A stretch of DNA of 39,826 nt from Bacteroidaceae bacterium (GTDB lineage: Bacteria > Bacteroidota > Bacteroidia > Bacteroidales > Bacteroidaceae). Location: positions 1 to 39,826 of the forward strand of contig JAFVSR010000012.1 of assembly GCA_017503645.1 (NCBI GenBank), in the 5' to 3' direction. A program made the translations under genes and the position numbers. Below are positions 22,195 through 31,062 of the stretch, in pieces; position 1 is the first letter of the stretch, and every line of letters starts with the position of its first letter. A model generated the notes under the pieces. It saw only the letters and a list, made by a program, of their open reading frames with translations, was not told the DNA's origin and did not search any database.

Positions 22195-22888
22195 TCTTCT
22201 TTTCCATTATTCCCACCAGGGGTATAAGTAGCTTGTTCTCTATGAGAGAGTGCTTGCGCAGGTCGCTCTCAACGGCATAAATGTCGTTGAGCAGGTTGAA
22301 ACGCAGGGCCGATGAGTGCTCCTCGGGTAGGTATTTTATGATGATGTTCTTAAGGTCGTTGAGTTTCTCGCTTATGTTGCTGTGATTATCCTCGAACTTG
22401 CTTATGTGGTATGCTTCGTCGTCGATGTCGCCCCCCGCCTGCATCGCCTCAATGTAGGGAAAAACAACCTCCTCTTCGTATTTGAAGTGGTTGGTCACCT
22501 CGTTGTCGTAGTCGTCGTAAAACTTGTCTATGAGGCGGCGGTTTACATCGTCCAACTCCTTTACAAGGCTGTGTATGCTGTTGTGTATGGCAGGGAAGCA
22601 TACTTCGCTGTAGAACTTGTGCGATGTGCGCAGATATGTGGTTATGCTTGCAACGTCGCTCTCGGTGAGTGCCTCAATGTGCGGCTGGTAGTGACGGAAC
22701 GAGTAAATGTTGCATATCTCAAGGAAAAGCCCTGTGGATATGTTGTATCGTGTGCATATATCTTCCACCGTAGCCTCGCCAAAGCCCAGGCGTATGTTCA
22801 GGCGTTGCAATATCGACAGCAGGCTGTTGTCGGCCGCAATGAGCTCGGCAAGCTTCATATTTTTCTTATATGTTGTTTCTATAGTCAT
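22178..22888 (-). CDS. Hemerythrin domain protein with ScdA_N-like N-terminus (RIC-like)
   Basis: The start is ATG 22888 (MTIETTYKKNMKLAEL), giving 236 aa; a longer frame to 22933 runs into feoB. Residues about 10-60 (LAELIAADNSLLSILQRLNI...FGEATVEDICTRYNI) look like the DUF542/ScdA_N domain, though the usual Cys pair is missing. Residues about 85-230 form a four-helix hemerythrin-like bundle with His/Glu candidates in RTSHKFYSEVCFPAIHNSIH, NHFKYEEEVVFPYIE, FEDNHSNISEKL and RKHSLIENKLLIPL. Such di-iron proteins (YtfE/ScdA, RIC) repair iron-sulfur clusters after nitrosative or oxidative stress, or sense O2/NO. It lies between feoAB (28 bases upstream) and the LuxR-type gene (overlap 17), so it fits an iron-stress operon. 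Confidence 0.8.
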   Translation of the reverse strand: MTIETTYKKNMKLAELIAADNSLLSILQRLNIRLGFGEATVEDICTRYNISTGLFLEICNIYSFRHYQPHIEALTESDVASITTYLRTSHKFYSEVCFPAIHNSIHSLVKELDDVNRRLIDKFYDDYDNEVTNHFKYEEEVVFPYIEAMQAGGDIDDEAYHISKFEDNHSNISEKLNDLKNIIIKYLPEEHSSALRFNLLNDIYAVESDLRKHSLIENKLLIPLVGIMEKKNGEDK

Positions 22889-22916
22889 ATTTATATGTAA
22901 ATTCAAAAAAAGTTTC

Positions 22917-25310
22917 TTAAAACAGTCCTCCAATTATGTAAACAATGTAGCCGGCAACCCACGCAACGGTGGTGTTATATACCACCGAGAATAGTGCCCA
23001 CAGGCGGCTGCCTGTCTCTGTGGCAATGGTGGCCACGGTGGCAATGCAGGGGAAAAATAGCAGTATGAACACAAGGAACGCTGCGGCCGAGCGTGGCGAA
23101 AAATCGCCCGACTCCTTGAGGTCACTCTCTATTCCCTCTTCGGTGTCGCTGCTGTAGAGCACGCCGAACGTGCTCACTACAAGCTCCTTGGCAGGGATGC
23201 TTGTGATTATGGCTACGCTTGAGCGCCAATTCTGCCCCAGTGGCGCAAGTGCGGGTTCTATGGCGCGCCCTATCATACCGATGTATGAATTTTCGTATCC
23301 GCTTTCGGCCGTCTGCTCGGTGCGTGCCGGTGAGCCGTTATCACTCTGCGTGGGGCGTGGGAAATAGCTCAGGAACCATATAATTATGGTGGCAACAAGT
23401 ATTGTCGTTCCTATCTTTCTTATGTACTGCTCACATTTTTCCCACATATGGCGCAGTGTGGCGCGCAGCGTGGGTATGCGGTAGGGTGGCAGCTCCATAA
23501 CAAACGGTGTTTCGTCTTTCTGGAAGCGTGTCCAGCGCAGCAGGCGTGCCGTGAACACCGCCACCACAATCCCCAGCAGATACAACGATATGAGCACTGT
23601 GGGTGCGTGGTTGGGGAAGAATGCCCCGGCGAAAAGCACCAGTACCGGCAGACGTGCGCTACACGACATAAAGGGGGTAACCAAAATTGTTATTATGCGG
23701 CTGCTGTGGCTCTCAATGGTGCGTGTGGCCATAATGGCCGGCACGTTGCAGCCAAATCCCATAAGCATAGGTATGAACGATTTTCCGTGCAGGCCCATTT
23801 TGTGCATAAGCCTGTCCATAATGAATGCGGCACGTGCCATATACCCCGAATCCTCCATAAGCGATATGAAAAGATAGAGTATAAGTATTTGCGGAATGAA
23901 TACAGCCACGCTGCCCACACCGCCTATTATGCCATCGACAATGAGGTCCTGTATGGCCCCTTCGGGTATGAAACGGGTTACAAAATCGCCGAAGAACGAG
24001 AATAGGGCATCTATCCAGTCCTGCGGGTATGCTCCCAACAGGAATACCGTGTAGAACATCACCCACATAACAAGTATGAATATTGGGAAGCCGAGCCAGC
24101 GGTTTGCCACAAGGCGGTCTATGCGGCGGGTGTGTTTTTGCGTGTCCTTGTTGCCCGGGGTGTATGTCTCCTGCAATGCTCCGTTTATGAAACCATACTT
24201 TGCATCGCTTATGGCTGTTTCAACATCAATCTTCAGGCTTGTATGTATTCGTTTGGCGGCGTGCCCGGCCATCTGCTGCCACTCGGTGAGTTCGGCGCAG
24301 TTGTGCAGCTGTGCTATGGCCTCCTTGTCCTGTTCCAGAAGTTTGAGCGCCCAGTAGCGCACGGGGAACTGGTATGGCAGGTCGCTAGCCTTGTGCATCC
24401 TCTCCGACAGGGGGGCAAGCTCACCTTCGAGCGTGTTGCCGTAGTTTATGTGTATGTGCCTAATTGTGCTGTTCTTGCCCTCGAATAACTCAATCACTAT
24501 GTCGAGCAGTTTGTCAAGCCCCTTGCCCGTTTTTGCAATTACGGGCACCATAGGGATACCCATCATACCGCCTAAGTGCTCATAATCTATTTTTGCTCCG
24601 CTGGCCAGCAGTTCGTCATACATATTCAGCGCCACCACGGTGCGCAGGTTCATATCGATAAGCTCTGTGGTGAGGTAAAGATTGCGTTCCAGGTTCGATG
24701 CCACAACCGAGTTTATTATAATATCGGGCATCTGCTCAAAGAGGTGGCGGCGCACATAAATCTCCTCGGGCGAGTATGCCGCAATGGAGTATGTGCCGGG
24801 CAGGTCGGTGATGTTTATGCGGTAGCCCTTGTAGTTGAAGCTGCCGGTCTTGGCATCTATGGTAACACCGCTGTAATTGCCCACGTGCTCGTTTTCGCCT
24901 GCAAGAGCATTGAATATAGATGTTTTTCCGCTGTTGGGGTTGCCCACCAGTGCCACGGTTATCACGTTGTTCTTTTTTGTGGACACCTTGCGCTGGGTGC
25001 AACTGCGGCAGGCACACCCGTTGCACTCTTCGCAAGCCGAGAAGCAACTGAACGATGGGGCGGGGGTAAGCTCCTTTTTGGCCTCCTCCTCGGGTAATAC
25101 CTCAATCATATCGGCCTCGCCGCGGCGCAAGGAGATGTCGTAGCCCATAATATGGTATTTAATGGGGTCGTGCATAGGTGAGTCGAGTACCGATTTCACC
25201 TTCTCGCCTCTTATGAAGCCCATCTCCATTATGCGTTTGCGGAATCCTCCGTGCCCCGACAGGCGCACAATGACTGCGGTTTCCCCGTTTTTAAGCTCCG
25301 AAAGTTTCAT
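22917..25310 (-). CDS. feoB: FeoA-FeoB fusion, ferrous iron transporter
   Basis: The 797-aa protein imports Fe(II) across the inner membrane. Residues 1-75 are a FeoA (SH3-like) domain with GGFRKRIMEMGFIRGEKVKS and IMGYDISLRRGEADMIEVL. A Cys-rich linker follows (SCFSACEECNGCACRSC, about 88-104). The G domain has G1 GNPNSGKTS near 121, G3 DLPGTYS, and G4 NMYD. The membrane part holds the Gate motifs FGCNVPAIMATRTIES and TPFMSCSARLPVLVLFAG, with about ten helices, and ends near KELVVSTFGVLYSS. The FeoA-FeoB fusion is usual in Bacteroidota. It leads an operon with the hemerythrin and LuxR-type genes, driven by a promoter at 25386-25417. Confidence 0.95.
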   Translation of the reverse strand: MKLSELKNGETAVIVRLSGHGGFRKRIMEMGFIRGEKVKSVLDSPMHDPIKYHIMGYDISLRRGEADMIEVLPEEEAKKELTPAPSFSCFSACEECNGCACRSCTQRKVSTKKNNVITVALVGNPNSGKTSIFNALAGENEHVGNYSGVTIDAKTGSFNYKGYRINITDLPGTYSIAAYSPEEIYVRRHLFEQMPDIIINSVVASNLERNLYLTTELIDMNLRTVVALNMYDELLASGAKIDYEHLGGMMGIPMVPVIAKTGKGLDKLLDIVIELFEGKNSTIRHIHINYGNTLEGELAPLSERMHKASDLPYQFPVRYWALKLLEQDKEAIAQLHNCAELTEWQQMAGHAAKRIHTSLKIDVETAISDAKYGFINGALQETYTPGNKDTQKHTRRIDRLVANRWLGFPIFILVMWVMFYTVFLLGAYPQDWIDALFSFFGDFVTRFIPEGAIQDLIVDGIIGGVGSVAVFIPQILILYLFISLMEDSGYMARAAFIMDRLMHKMGLHGKSFIPMLMGFGCNVPAIMATRTIESHSSRIITILVTPFMSCSARLPVLVLFAGAFFPNHAPTVLISLYLLGIVVAVFTARLLRWTRFQKDETPFVMELPPYRIPTLRATLRHMWEKCEQYIRKIGTTILVATIIIWFLSYFPRPTQSDNGSPARTEQTAESGYENSYIGMIGRAIEPALAPLGQNWRSSVAIITSIPAKELVVSTFGVLYSSDTEEGIESDLKESGDFSPRSAAAFLVFILLFFPCIATVATIATETGSRLWALFSVVYNTTVAWVAGYIVYIIGGLF

Positions 25311-25385
25311 ATATAGCAGCTGTTTTTTTTATTCTTGGTATATTGTTTTTTTGCGGCCTCGCAAGACCTCGTCTATTTTTGCTAC

Positions 25386-25417
25386 GCAAAAATAGCGCTC
25401 TTTTTGTACTCCCGCAA
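25386..25417 (-). promoter_or_regulatory. feoAB operon promoter
   Basis: On the minus strand, TTG (25417-25415) and TATTTTTGC (25394-25386) are 20 bases apart, leaving a leader of about 70 bases. The -7 lies in a small palindrome (TATTTTTGC..GCAAAAATA) that could also be an operator. The rest of the 410-base gap 25311-25720 holds only a terminator and no gene that I can see. Confidence 0.6.
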
Positions 25418-25655
25418 TAGTTGTTTTTTGTAAAATAGGCTGTTTAGTGGTTATTTATAACTATAGAGCTTTGGATTTCCCTGCTTTTTTATGCAAAATA
25501 CCTATATGTTGTTACCGTTTTGTGCAAAAATCATATTTTTTGTGATTGCAGGCTTGCTTTTTACACCATACTTTTGCATCAAGAATAAACCAGACAATAA
25601 ATTGTATTATCCCTTAATTAGCAAGGTGGGTTCAATCCTTGCCTGCCAAGCATAA

Positions 25656-25691
25656 CAGAGGGCATCGCGCGTAAGCCGGCGATGCCCTCTG
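25656..25691 (-). terminator. Terminator of the His-rich protein gene
   Basis: CAGAGGGCATCGC (25656-25668) and GCGATGCCCTCTG (25679-25691) pair perfectly over 13 bases around a 10-base loop, 30 bases past the stop of the leftward gene at 25721. Confidence 0.75.
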
Positions 25692-25720
25692 CTGTTTAAG
25701 TATGATTGGTTTTAAGTCTT

Positions 25721-26176
25721 TTAGTTAGCAAGCAGTGATATAAGGCCCACAACACCTATTGCCACGGCTGCTGCACTTGCCACGTCACTGTCGCAGTGGT
25801 AATGTACGCGGGGTGCGGGATGGTGTACCACAACGGGGCGGGGTGCGGGGTGGTGTACAACTACGGGAGGAGGGCAGCTGTGTGTAACGTGCACGGGAGT
25901 GTGGTGATGAATCACTTGCGGTTTATGGTGCACAACGTGCTGCTTGTGGTGTGCCTGTGGCTTGTGAGGAGCGGGCTTGTGGCTGCTCACGGCGTGATGT
26001 CTGTTGTTGCGGCTCTCCACTCTCATCTCCTTGCGGTTGCCTCCTCTGTTGGTGTTGCGGCTTTCAATGCGGGGGCGGTTATCCTGTCTGTTGTTTTCTC
26101 TGTTCTTCTGTGCCATTAGCTGTGCAGGCATAAGCATTGCGCTCACGAGTACTGCAATCATCATAATCTTTTTCAT
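25721..26176 (-). CDS. His-rich secreted protein, possible metal binder
   Basis: ATG 26176 (MKKIMMIAVLVSAMLMPAQL then MAQ) opens a normal signal peptide; a GTG three codons upstream is less likely. The mature protein of about 130 aa begins with an Asn/Arg-rich stretch (NRENNRQDNRPRIESRNTNR). Next is a segment with repeated HHKP and VVHHPAPRP units, with over twenty His in about 70 residues. It ends with a hydrophobic helix (ASAAAVAIGVVGLISLLA), which may insert in a membrane. The His/Pro repeats suggest binding of Zn, Cu, Ni or Fe, and feoAB is the next gene leftward, but no family is recognised. It has its own promoter at 26224-26255 and a terminator, so it is monocistronic. Confidence 0.7.
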   Translation of the reverse strand: MKKIMMIAVLVSAMLMPAQLMAQKNRENNRQDNRPRIESRNTNRGGNRKEMRVESRNNRHHAVSSHKPAPHKPQAHHKQHVVHHKPQVIHHHTPVHVTHSCPPPVVVHHPAPRPVVVHHPAPRVHYHCDSDVASAAAVAIGVVGLISLLAN

Positions 26177-26223
26177 AATATTCACGTTTTAGTGGTTAAA
26201 CCTTTTCTGTTGTTTCTGTGGTA

Positions 26224-26255
26224 GCAAAGGTATGAATGAGAAAATCTCCCTGCAA
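26224..26255 (-). promoter_or_regulatory. Promoter of the His-rich protein gene
   Basis: On the minus strand, TTG (26255-26253) and TACCTTTGC (26232-26224) are 20 bases apart, about 48 bases before the start codon. Its -33 lies inside the arm of the terminator of the sialic acid operon (26243-26285). Confidence 0.6.
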
Positions 26256-26285
26256 CGTTAATTTCCTAATCGTTGCAGGGAGATT
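26243..26285 (-). terminator. Terminator of the sialic acid operon
   Basis: Arms 26243-26257 and 26271-26285 (AATCTCCCTGCAACG and its complement) pair perfectly over 15 bases around a 13-base loop, 46 bases beyond the stop of the leftward symporter gene. Confidence 0.75.
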
Positions 26286-26330
26286 CCCTATTTTGCAGGG
26301 GATTTTCCCCGTGCTTGTAATGTATGGCTT

Positions 26331-28847
26331 TTATTTACTGCCCTTGAAGTATGAACCCAATGATAGCAACCAGGCCACAATAATGCTCACAGCCATACCT
26401 ATGGCTCCGTAGAGCAGGAAGTTGGCATCGGTGTATTCGCTCACTAAGAATACCACTACCTCGCCCGCCACAAAACCGGCAAGTGCTGCGTAGCCCTTAA
26501 CGCGTTTCATAAACACGGCAATGAAGAACAAACCTCCCAATCCGCTGGTGAGCAGTCCCAAAACCTCGTTAAAGAAATCGAGGAACGACTGTATATCCCA
26601 CGTTGCCATAAGCAGGGCAAGTACAAGACCTATCATACCGCTCACTACCGAGCCCCAACGTGCCACCACCACAAGCTGCGAATCGGTGGTGGATGTGCGG
26701 AAACGCTTCCAGAAATCTATGGAGAATGCCGTGGCCACACTGTTTATGTTGCTCGATATTGTACTCATTGTGGCTGCGAATATTGCGGCTATGAGTGCTC
26801 CGGCAATGCCGGCAGGCATTTGGCTCATCATAAAGAATGGGAAGATAGCGTCGGATTGTCCCATTGTGATATCAAGCTCTGCAGGGTGTGTTTTGTAGAA
26901 TGTGTAGAGGCCGGTACCTATCATATAAAAGGCCACCGACACAAACACACTCATCACGCCGTTTACCAATATACCACGGCCGGCTGCCTTTTCGTCAGAT
27001 GTGGTGAGGTAACGCTGTATCACCGTTTGGTCAGATGTGTATGAAATAAGGTTATTTGCCAAACCGCCGAGAATGATAACCCACCAGGTGGCCTGCGACC
27101 AGGTATTGTTGAGGTTGAACAGTTGGAACTTGTCGTTTTCCAAAGCAATGTCTATGCAACCGCCAATGCCCCCCTCGGTGCTCATTGCCAAATATATAAC
27201 TGCAAATATCGCTCCAAAGACAAGTATAAGACCTTGAATAACGTCGCCCCAGATAACGGCCTCCACACCACCCATCGTGCAGTAGATGATGGTAGCCAAT
27301 CCCATAAGCACTATGCACAGGTATATGTCTATGCCTGTAACGGCTGTTAGTGCCAACGAGGGCAGGTAGAGCACAATGGCCATACGCACAATCATAAATA
27401 TGCAGAAGAGCGTAGATGCCAACATTCGTGTGAACAGGTTGAAGCGCTGCTCCAATATCTCGTAGGCACTGGTTACATTAAGTTTGCGGAAGTATGGCAG
27501 ATAGTACTTTATAACGGGGAAACTCACGAGCAGTATCATCCACAGCATTGGGTAGTAGGTCCAGTCGGTGGTATATGCCTTAGCGGGTATTGTCATATAG
27601 GTGATGGCCGAGAGCATAGTGGCATAGATACTTATTCCGGCTGCCCACCAGGGTATGCGGCCGCCGCCCTTGAAGAAGTCGTCGGCGCTGTTCTCCTTGC
27701 GCATAAAGTATATACCCATACCCAGCATTGCAGCAAGGTAAAGTACCAATATTGTCCAGTTTAGCCAACCGAAACTCTTGTCGTTGGTTACCTCTACGTG
27801 GGTTACGTCGGCACTGCGCACTCCGGGCATCAATTCGCCACCGCTGTAGCTCCAGCCTTTTCCACCCACCTCGGCTGTGAGGCAGGCGCCGGCACGGGCC
27901 AGCAGGCTGTTGCCGGGCAGGAAGCCCCACGAGTCGGTAACGGTGTGGTATATGAGAACATCCTCGCGGAAGCGATACCAATCGGGCTTGTGTCGCAGGT
28001 ATAGGCTGTCCTGTTGCCCGCTGATGGCACTGTGGAAGATGTCGTAATCCACACCGCCAAAGAACAGCACGTGGCTGTAGCCCGTGGTGCTACAGGTGCT
28101 GCCCACCACGGCTTGGCGTTGTTGCACTCGCTTGCCGTCGGCGGCATTGTCTATCCACGCCAATGTAGGTGATGTGCGTTTCCATTGCGCGGTTGTCGTG
28201 CCGCCCTTCTTCAGTTCTGCAATAGGAATATAAACACCATCGGTGTGCACTACGGCCTCTTGTCCCTCACTCTTTGGCTGGTATCCGCCAAAAACAAAGA
28301 GGGCATAACCTGTGGCGGTGTTCTGTGCCGCTACGCAGGGCTGCAAACGACAGGCATCGGGCAGGGTGGCGACAACGCTCCACTCCTTACCGTCGCAAGG
28401 GAATGGCAGGGCATAGACATCGGTGTTGGGCACACCGTTGCTTTGTCCGCCGGCTACCCATATTGTGCCGTCGTAGTATGTGGCTGCAAAGTTATCAAGG
28501 CCCTTGGGTAACGATGCTATGGTGGTTTCTATGCCATCTGCGGCATTTATGAATGTGCACCCGTTGAGTGAGCCCGCATTGTCCATTCCGCCAATATAGA
28601 CCACGCCGCCGGGTACTTGTACACTCGCTCCGTAGGCGCAGGGGTAATATACCTTCTCGCCACCGTCGGCACAAGGAACGTCGGGGAAATTGCAACCTCC
28701 GTAGGTGGCAAGTTCACCCTTTATCCATCCTGCATAGTGGCCCGAAACGGCTCTATCCAGGGGCGTGGCAGGCTGCACCGTAACTCGGTTCTGTGCTATG
28801 CCTATCATAGAGCAGAATAGCAGCAATAGTAATAGATGTTTTTTCAT
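26331..28847 (-). CDS. Kelch-type mutarotase (NanM-like) fused to SSS-family sodium/solute symporter
   Basis: The 838-aa protein joins two functions. After a signal peptide (MKKHLLLLLLFCSMIGIAQN), residues about 20-365 form Kelch-like blades (VVYIGGMDNAGSLNG, TIWVAGGQSNGVPNTDVYAL, ALFVFGGYQPKS, HVLFFGGVDYD, WSYSGGELMPG). This pattern is that of cyclically permuted mutarotases such as sialic acid mutarotase NanM. From about 370 on there are some 13 membrane helices of the SSS family, with WWAAGISIYATMLSAITYMT and TSDQTVIQRYLTT as typical parts. The first part should lie in the periplasm. The fusion would convert the sugar anomer and import it with sodium. It is third in an operon with nanA and an epimerase, so the substrate is probably N-acetylneuraminate. 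The gap to the epimerase gene is 34 bases. Confidence 0.85.
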   Translation of the reverse strand: MKKHLLLLLLFCSMIGIAQNRVTVQPATPLDRAVSGHYAGWIKGELATYGGCNFPDVPCADGGEKVYYPCAYGASVQVPGGVVYIGGMDNAGSLNGCTFINAADGIETTIASLPKGLDNFAATYYDGTIWVAGGQSNGVPNTDVYALPFPCDGKEWSVVATLPDACRLQPCVAAQNTATGYALFVFGGYQPKSEGQEAVVHTDGVYIPIAELKKGGTTTAQWKRTSPTLAWIDNAADGKRVQQRQAVVGSTCSTTGYSHVLFFGGVDYDIFHSAISGQQDSLYLRHKPDWYRFREDVLIYHTVTDSWGFLPGNSLLARAGACLTAEVGGKGWSYSGGELMPGVRSADVTHVEVTNDKSFGWLNWTILVLYLAAMLGMGIYFMRKENSADDFFKGGGRIPWWAAGISIYATMLSAITYMTIPAKAYTTDWTYYPMLWMILLVSFPVIKYYLPYFRKLNVTSAYEILEQRFNLFTRMLASTLFCIFMIVRMAIVLYLPSLALTAVTGIDIYLCIVLMGLATIIYCTMGGVEAVIWGDVIQGLILVFGAIFAVIYLAMSTEGGIGGCIDIALENDKFQLFNLNNTWSQATWWVIILGGLANNLISYTSDQTVIQRYLTTSDEKAAGRGILVNGVMSVFVSVAFYMIGTGLYTFYKTHPAELDITMGQSDAIFPFFMMSQMPAGIAGALIAAIFAATMSTISSNINSVATAFSIDFWKRFRTSTTDSQLVVVARWGSVVSGMIGLVLALLMATWDIQSFLDFFNEVLGLLTSGLGGLFFIAVFMKRVKGYAALAGFVAGEVVVFLVSEYTDANFLLYGAIGMAVSIIVAWLLSLGSYFKGSK

Positions 28848-28881
28848 AAGGTAGTTCTTGTGTGTTGTCTAAAATATGTGG

Positions 28882-30057
28882 CTATTCTGTTAACTCCTTG
28901 CACAAGTCGTATGCCTTTATCATCATTCTTGGAATGTGGAACGGGCCCTTGAATATATTTCCTTTGGCAGGCTGTGCCACGGTGCCGTCGCGGTGCAGAT
29001 AACCGTACCACTCGCCACACTCATTGTCGGGGAAGTGGGCGTATGTCCACTCGCTTATCTGCTTGTGCCATACGAGGTACTTGTCGTCGCCCGTGGCCTC
29101 ATAAGCATAGAGCGTGGCAATAATGGCCTCGGTTTGCGGCCACCAGAATTTCATATCCTGCGAGTAGTCCTGTGGTGGCAGGTTGCGGCAGTCGCGGAAA
29201 TTTATTATGCCGCCATACTGCTTGTCCCAGCCCCACTCCCAAGACCAGTCGAGTATCTGCAAGGCCTGTGCGGTGAGCTCCTTCTCCCACCCGCGGTGCT
29301 TTGCCTCCTCCAATAGGAACCAAGCGGTTTCAATGCAGTGGCCGGGGTTTATCACGCGGCCGTTGCAGGTATCTATGAACTCGCCGTTGGGGCCCACCAT
29401 CTCGAGCAGTGCCTTGAACTCGGGTTTCATAAAGTCCTTGAGCGATGCTATCGACTCGTCAATCTGTTGGTCCAGTACGGGGTCGCTTATCACGTTGCGT
29501 ATGCGCGATGCGGTGTTTATGAGAATCATCACCAATGAGTGTCCCTTTGCCTGCAGGCTGTCGAGATATTTGGCAGGCATATATCCGGGGGTGGCCACGA
29601 ATTTGCGTATATCCTTGAAAAGTTTCAATGCCTTTTCGGCGTATGTTTTGTCGCCCGATGCCTTTGAGTATTCAGCCATAGCTATGGCTGCAAAGCTCTC
29701 CGAAAAGACATAGCGACGCTTGCGCAGCGGTGTGCCGTCGGCCATCACCTCAAAGTACATACGTCCGTCGCTGTCGAAGCAGTGTGCCTCAATGAAATCA
29801 ATGGTGCTTTTTGCCGCTGCAAGCCACTCGGGGTTTTTCTCTATTGTGTTGTAGGCAAAACTGCATACAAAGGCAAAACGGCCCTGGAACCACACCGACT
29901 TTGTGCTGTCAATGAGCGAGCCGTCGCGGTCGAGGCAGGTGTAAATACCGCCGTTCACACGGTCAAGGCCGTTCTTCAGCCAAAAGGGCATAATGTTCTC
30001 GCACAAATCTTTTTTATAGCTCTGTTGCCATTCGGCAATATATTTTTTCCAATCCAT
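28882..30057 (-). CDS. N-acylglucosamine 2-epimerase family protein
   Basis: The 391-aa protein is an AGE-family (alpha/alpha)6-barrel enzyme, which interconverts N-acetylmannosamine and N-acetylglucosamine. Seen are WLKNGLDRVNGGIYTCLDRD near the start, KSVWFQGRFAFVCSFAY, FVATPGYMPAKY, RVINPGHCIETAWFLLEEAK, and FWWPQTEAIIA with GEWYGYLHRDGTV near the end, all typical of the family, and with the His residues that serve as catalysts. In Bacteroides sialic acid loci the corresponding gene is called nanE. It lies 12 bases after nanA and 34 bases before the symporter gene, and so should process the ManNAc made by NanA. Confidence 0.9.
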   Translation of the reverse strand: MDWKKYIAEWQQSYKKDLCENIMPFWLKNGLDRVNGGIYTCLDRDGSLIDSTKSVWFQGRFAFVCSFAYNTIEKNPEWLAAAKSTIDFIEAHCFDSDGRMYFEVMADGTPLRKRRYVFSESFAAIAMAEYSKASGDKTYAEKALKLFKDIRKFVATPGYMPAKYLDSLQAKGHSLVMILINTASRIRNVISDPVLDQQIDESIASLKDFMKPEFKALLEMVGPNGEFIDTCNGRVINPGHCIETAWFLLEEAKHRGWEKELTAQALQILDWSWEWGWDKQYGGIINFRDCRNLPPQDYSQDMKFWWPQTEAIIATLYAYEATGDDKYLVWHKQISEWTYAHFPDNECGEWYGYLHRDGTVAQPAKGNIFKGPFHIPRMMIKAYDLCKELTE

Positions 30058-30069
30058 TGCTGTGTGGTG

Positions 30070-30987
30070 TTAGAATTTGTTACAACGCTCAAAGAAATTG
30101 ATGGCTTCGAGTTCCTTGCGCATAGCAGCCTCCTCCTCATCGGTCATATTCTGGAACGGAGTGCGGTTTTTGCCCAGGTCGAGACCTATGAGCTTCATTA
30201 TTCTCTTGCCACCCACAATGTTGCCGCGGTAGTGGCAGATTACATTGATAACCTCCTGCGAGAAGTTCTGCAATTCGCGTGCCTTCTCCAAGTCGCCTGC
30301 GTTCCAGGCATCAATTATACCGGCAAGGTTGCAACCGTTGTAGTTGGTGGTGCCGCCTATGCCGCCCTGTGCGCCACCCATTGCAAGGCAGGGGAGAATG
30401 GTTTCGTCTTGTCCGTGCAGCATATCGAATTTGCCGTTCTTGTAGAGGCGGCACTGGTTATACTCATACAAACTTTCGAATGTGTATTTTATACCGGCAA
30501 AATTGGGTATGCGGCCATCTACTGCCTCCAGGAATTTCACCATAGGAAGGAATGCGCCGTTGAAGGCGGGTATGTGGTAGAAATAGAAGGGGAGCTCGGG
30601 TGCTGCCGATGCTATCTCCTCGCAATATTTCACAAGCTCCTCCACGCGGCCCACTTTGGGGAACGGGGGTGCCATAGCGCCAATGCCGAATACGCCCAAC
30701 TTCTGCGCGTGCTCGGCCATACGACGGCTCGACATCACACAGGTGCTGCCCACGTGCACAATTATCTTAAAGTCTTTGGGCGCAGCAGCCACCCAGGCCT
30801 CGGCAAGTTTCATTCTCTCCTCCTCGGTGAGCATATAACCCTCGCCCGAAGAACCGTTGATGAATACACCTTTCATACCATTCTTTGCAAGCATCTGTGC
30901 ATATGCGGGAATGGGTTCATAGTTCACCTCACCGTTTTCATAGAACGGGGTAAAGGGGGCATCAATCAAGCCAATGATTTTTTCCAT
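30070..30987 (-). CDS. nanA: N-acetylneuraminate lyase
   Basis: The 305-aa enzyme cleaves N-acetylneuraminate to N-acetylmannosamine and pyruvate. It is a class I aldolase of the DapA/NanA fold. GSSGEG (residues 45-50) binds the pyruvate carboxylate, Tyr137 in FYFYHIP is the catalytic tyrosine, and Lys167 in NFAGIKYTFESL forms the Schiff base. The spacing is that of the E. coli enzyme (Tyr137, Lys165), and YTFESLYEY after the Lys favours NanA over DapA. It is the first gene of the operon nanA, epimerase, mutarotase-symporter. In Bacteroides it is called nanL. A clear promoter was not found in the 219-base gap before it, which holds an intergenic repeat. Confidence 0.92.
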   Translation of the reverse strand: MEKIIGLIDAPFTPFYENGEVNYEPIPAYAQMLAKNGMKGVFINGSSGEGYMLTEEERMKLAEAWVAAAPKDFKIIVHVGSTCVMSSRRMAEHAQKLGVFGIGAMAPPFPKVGRVEELVKYCEEIASAAPELPFYFYHIPAFNGAFLPMVKFLEAVDGRIPNFAGIKYTFESLYEYNQCRLYKNGKFDMLHGQDETILPCLAMGGAQGGIGGTTNYNGCNLAGIIDAWNAGDLEKARELQNFSQEVINVICHYRGNIVGGKRIMKLIGLDLGKNRTPFQNMTDEEEAAMRKELEAINFFERCNKF

Positions 30988-31062
30988 ATTATTAAATATT
31001 TAATTAGTTGTATTATAAATTTGCACTATGTGGTCATTAAAGCACTGTTTACATCGTTTTTT

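Noticed and set aside
25621-25648. tRNA 3'-end-like stretch (GGTTCAATCC then TGCCA)
   Set aside because: The T-loop-like motif is there, but the 5-bp T stem does not pair well, no D arm, anticodon arm or matching acceptor strand lies in the 80 bases before it, and the bases also form a simple GCAAGG/CCTTGC stem. It may be chance or a very old fragment of a tRNA.
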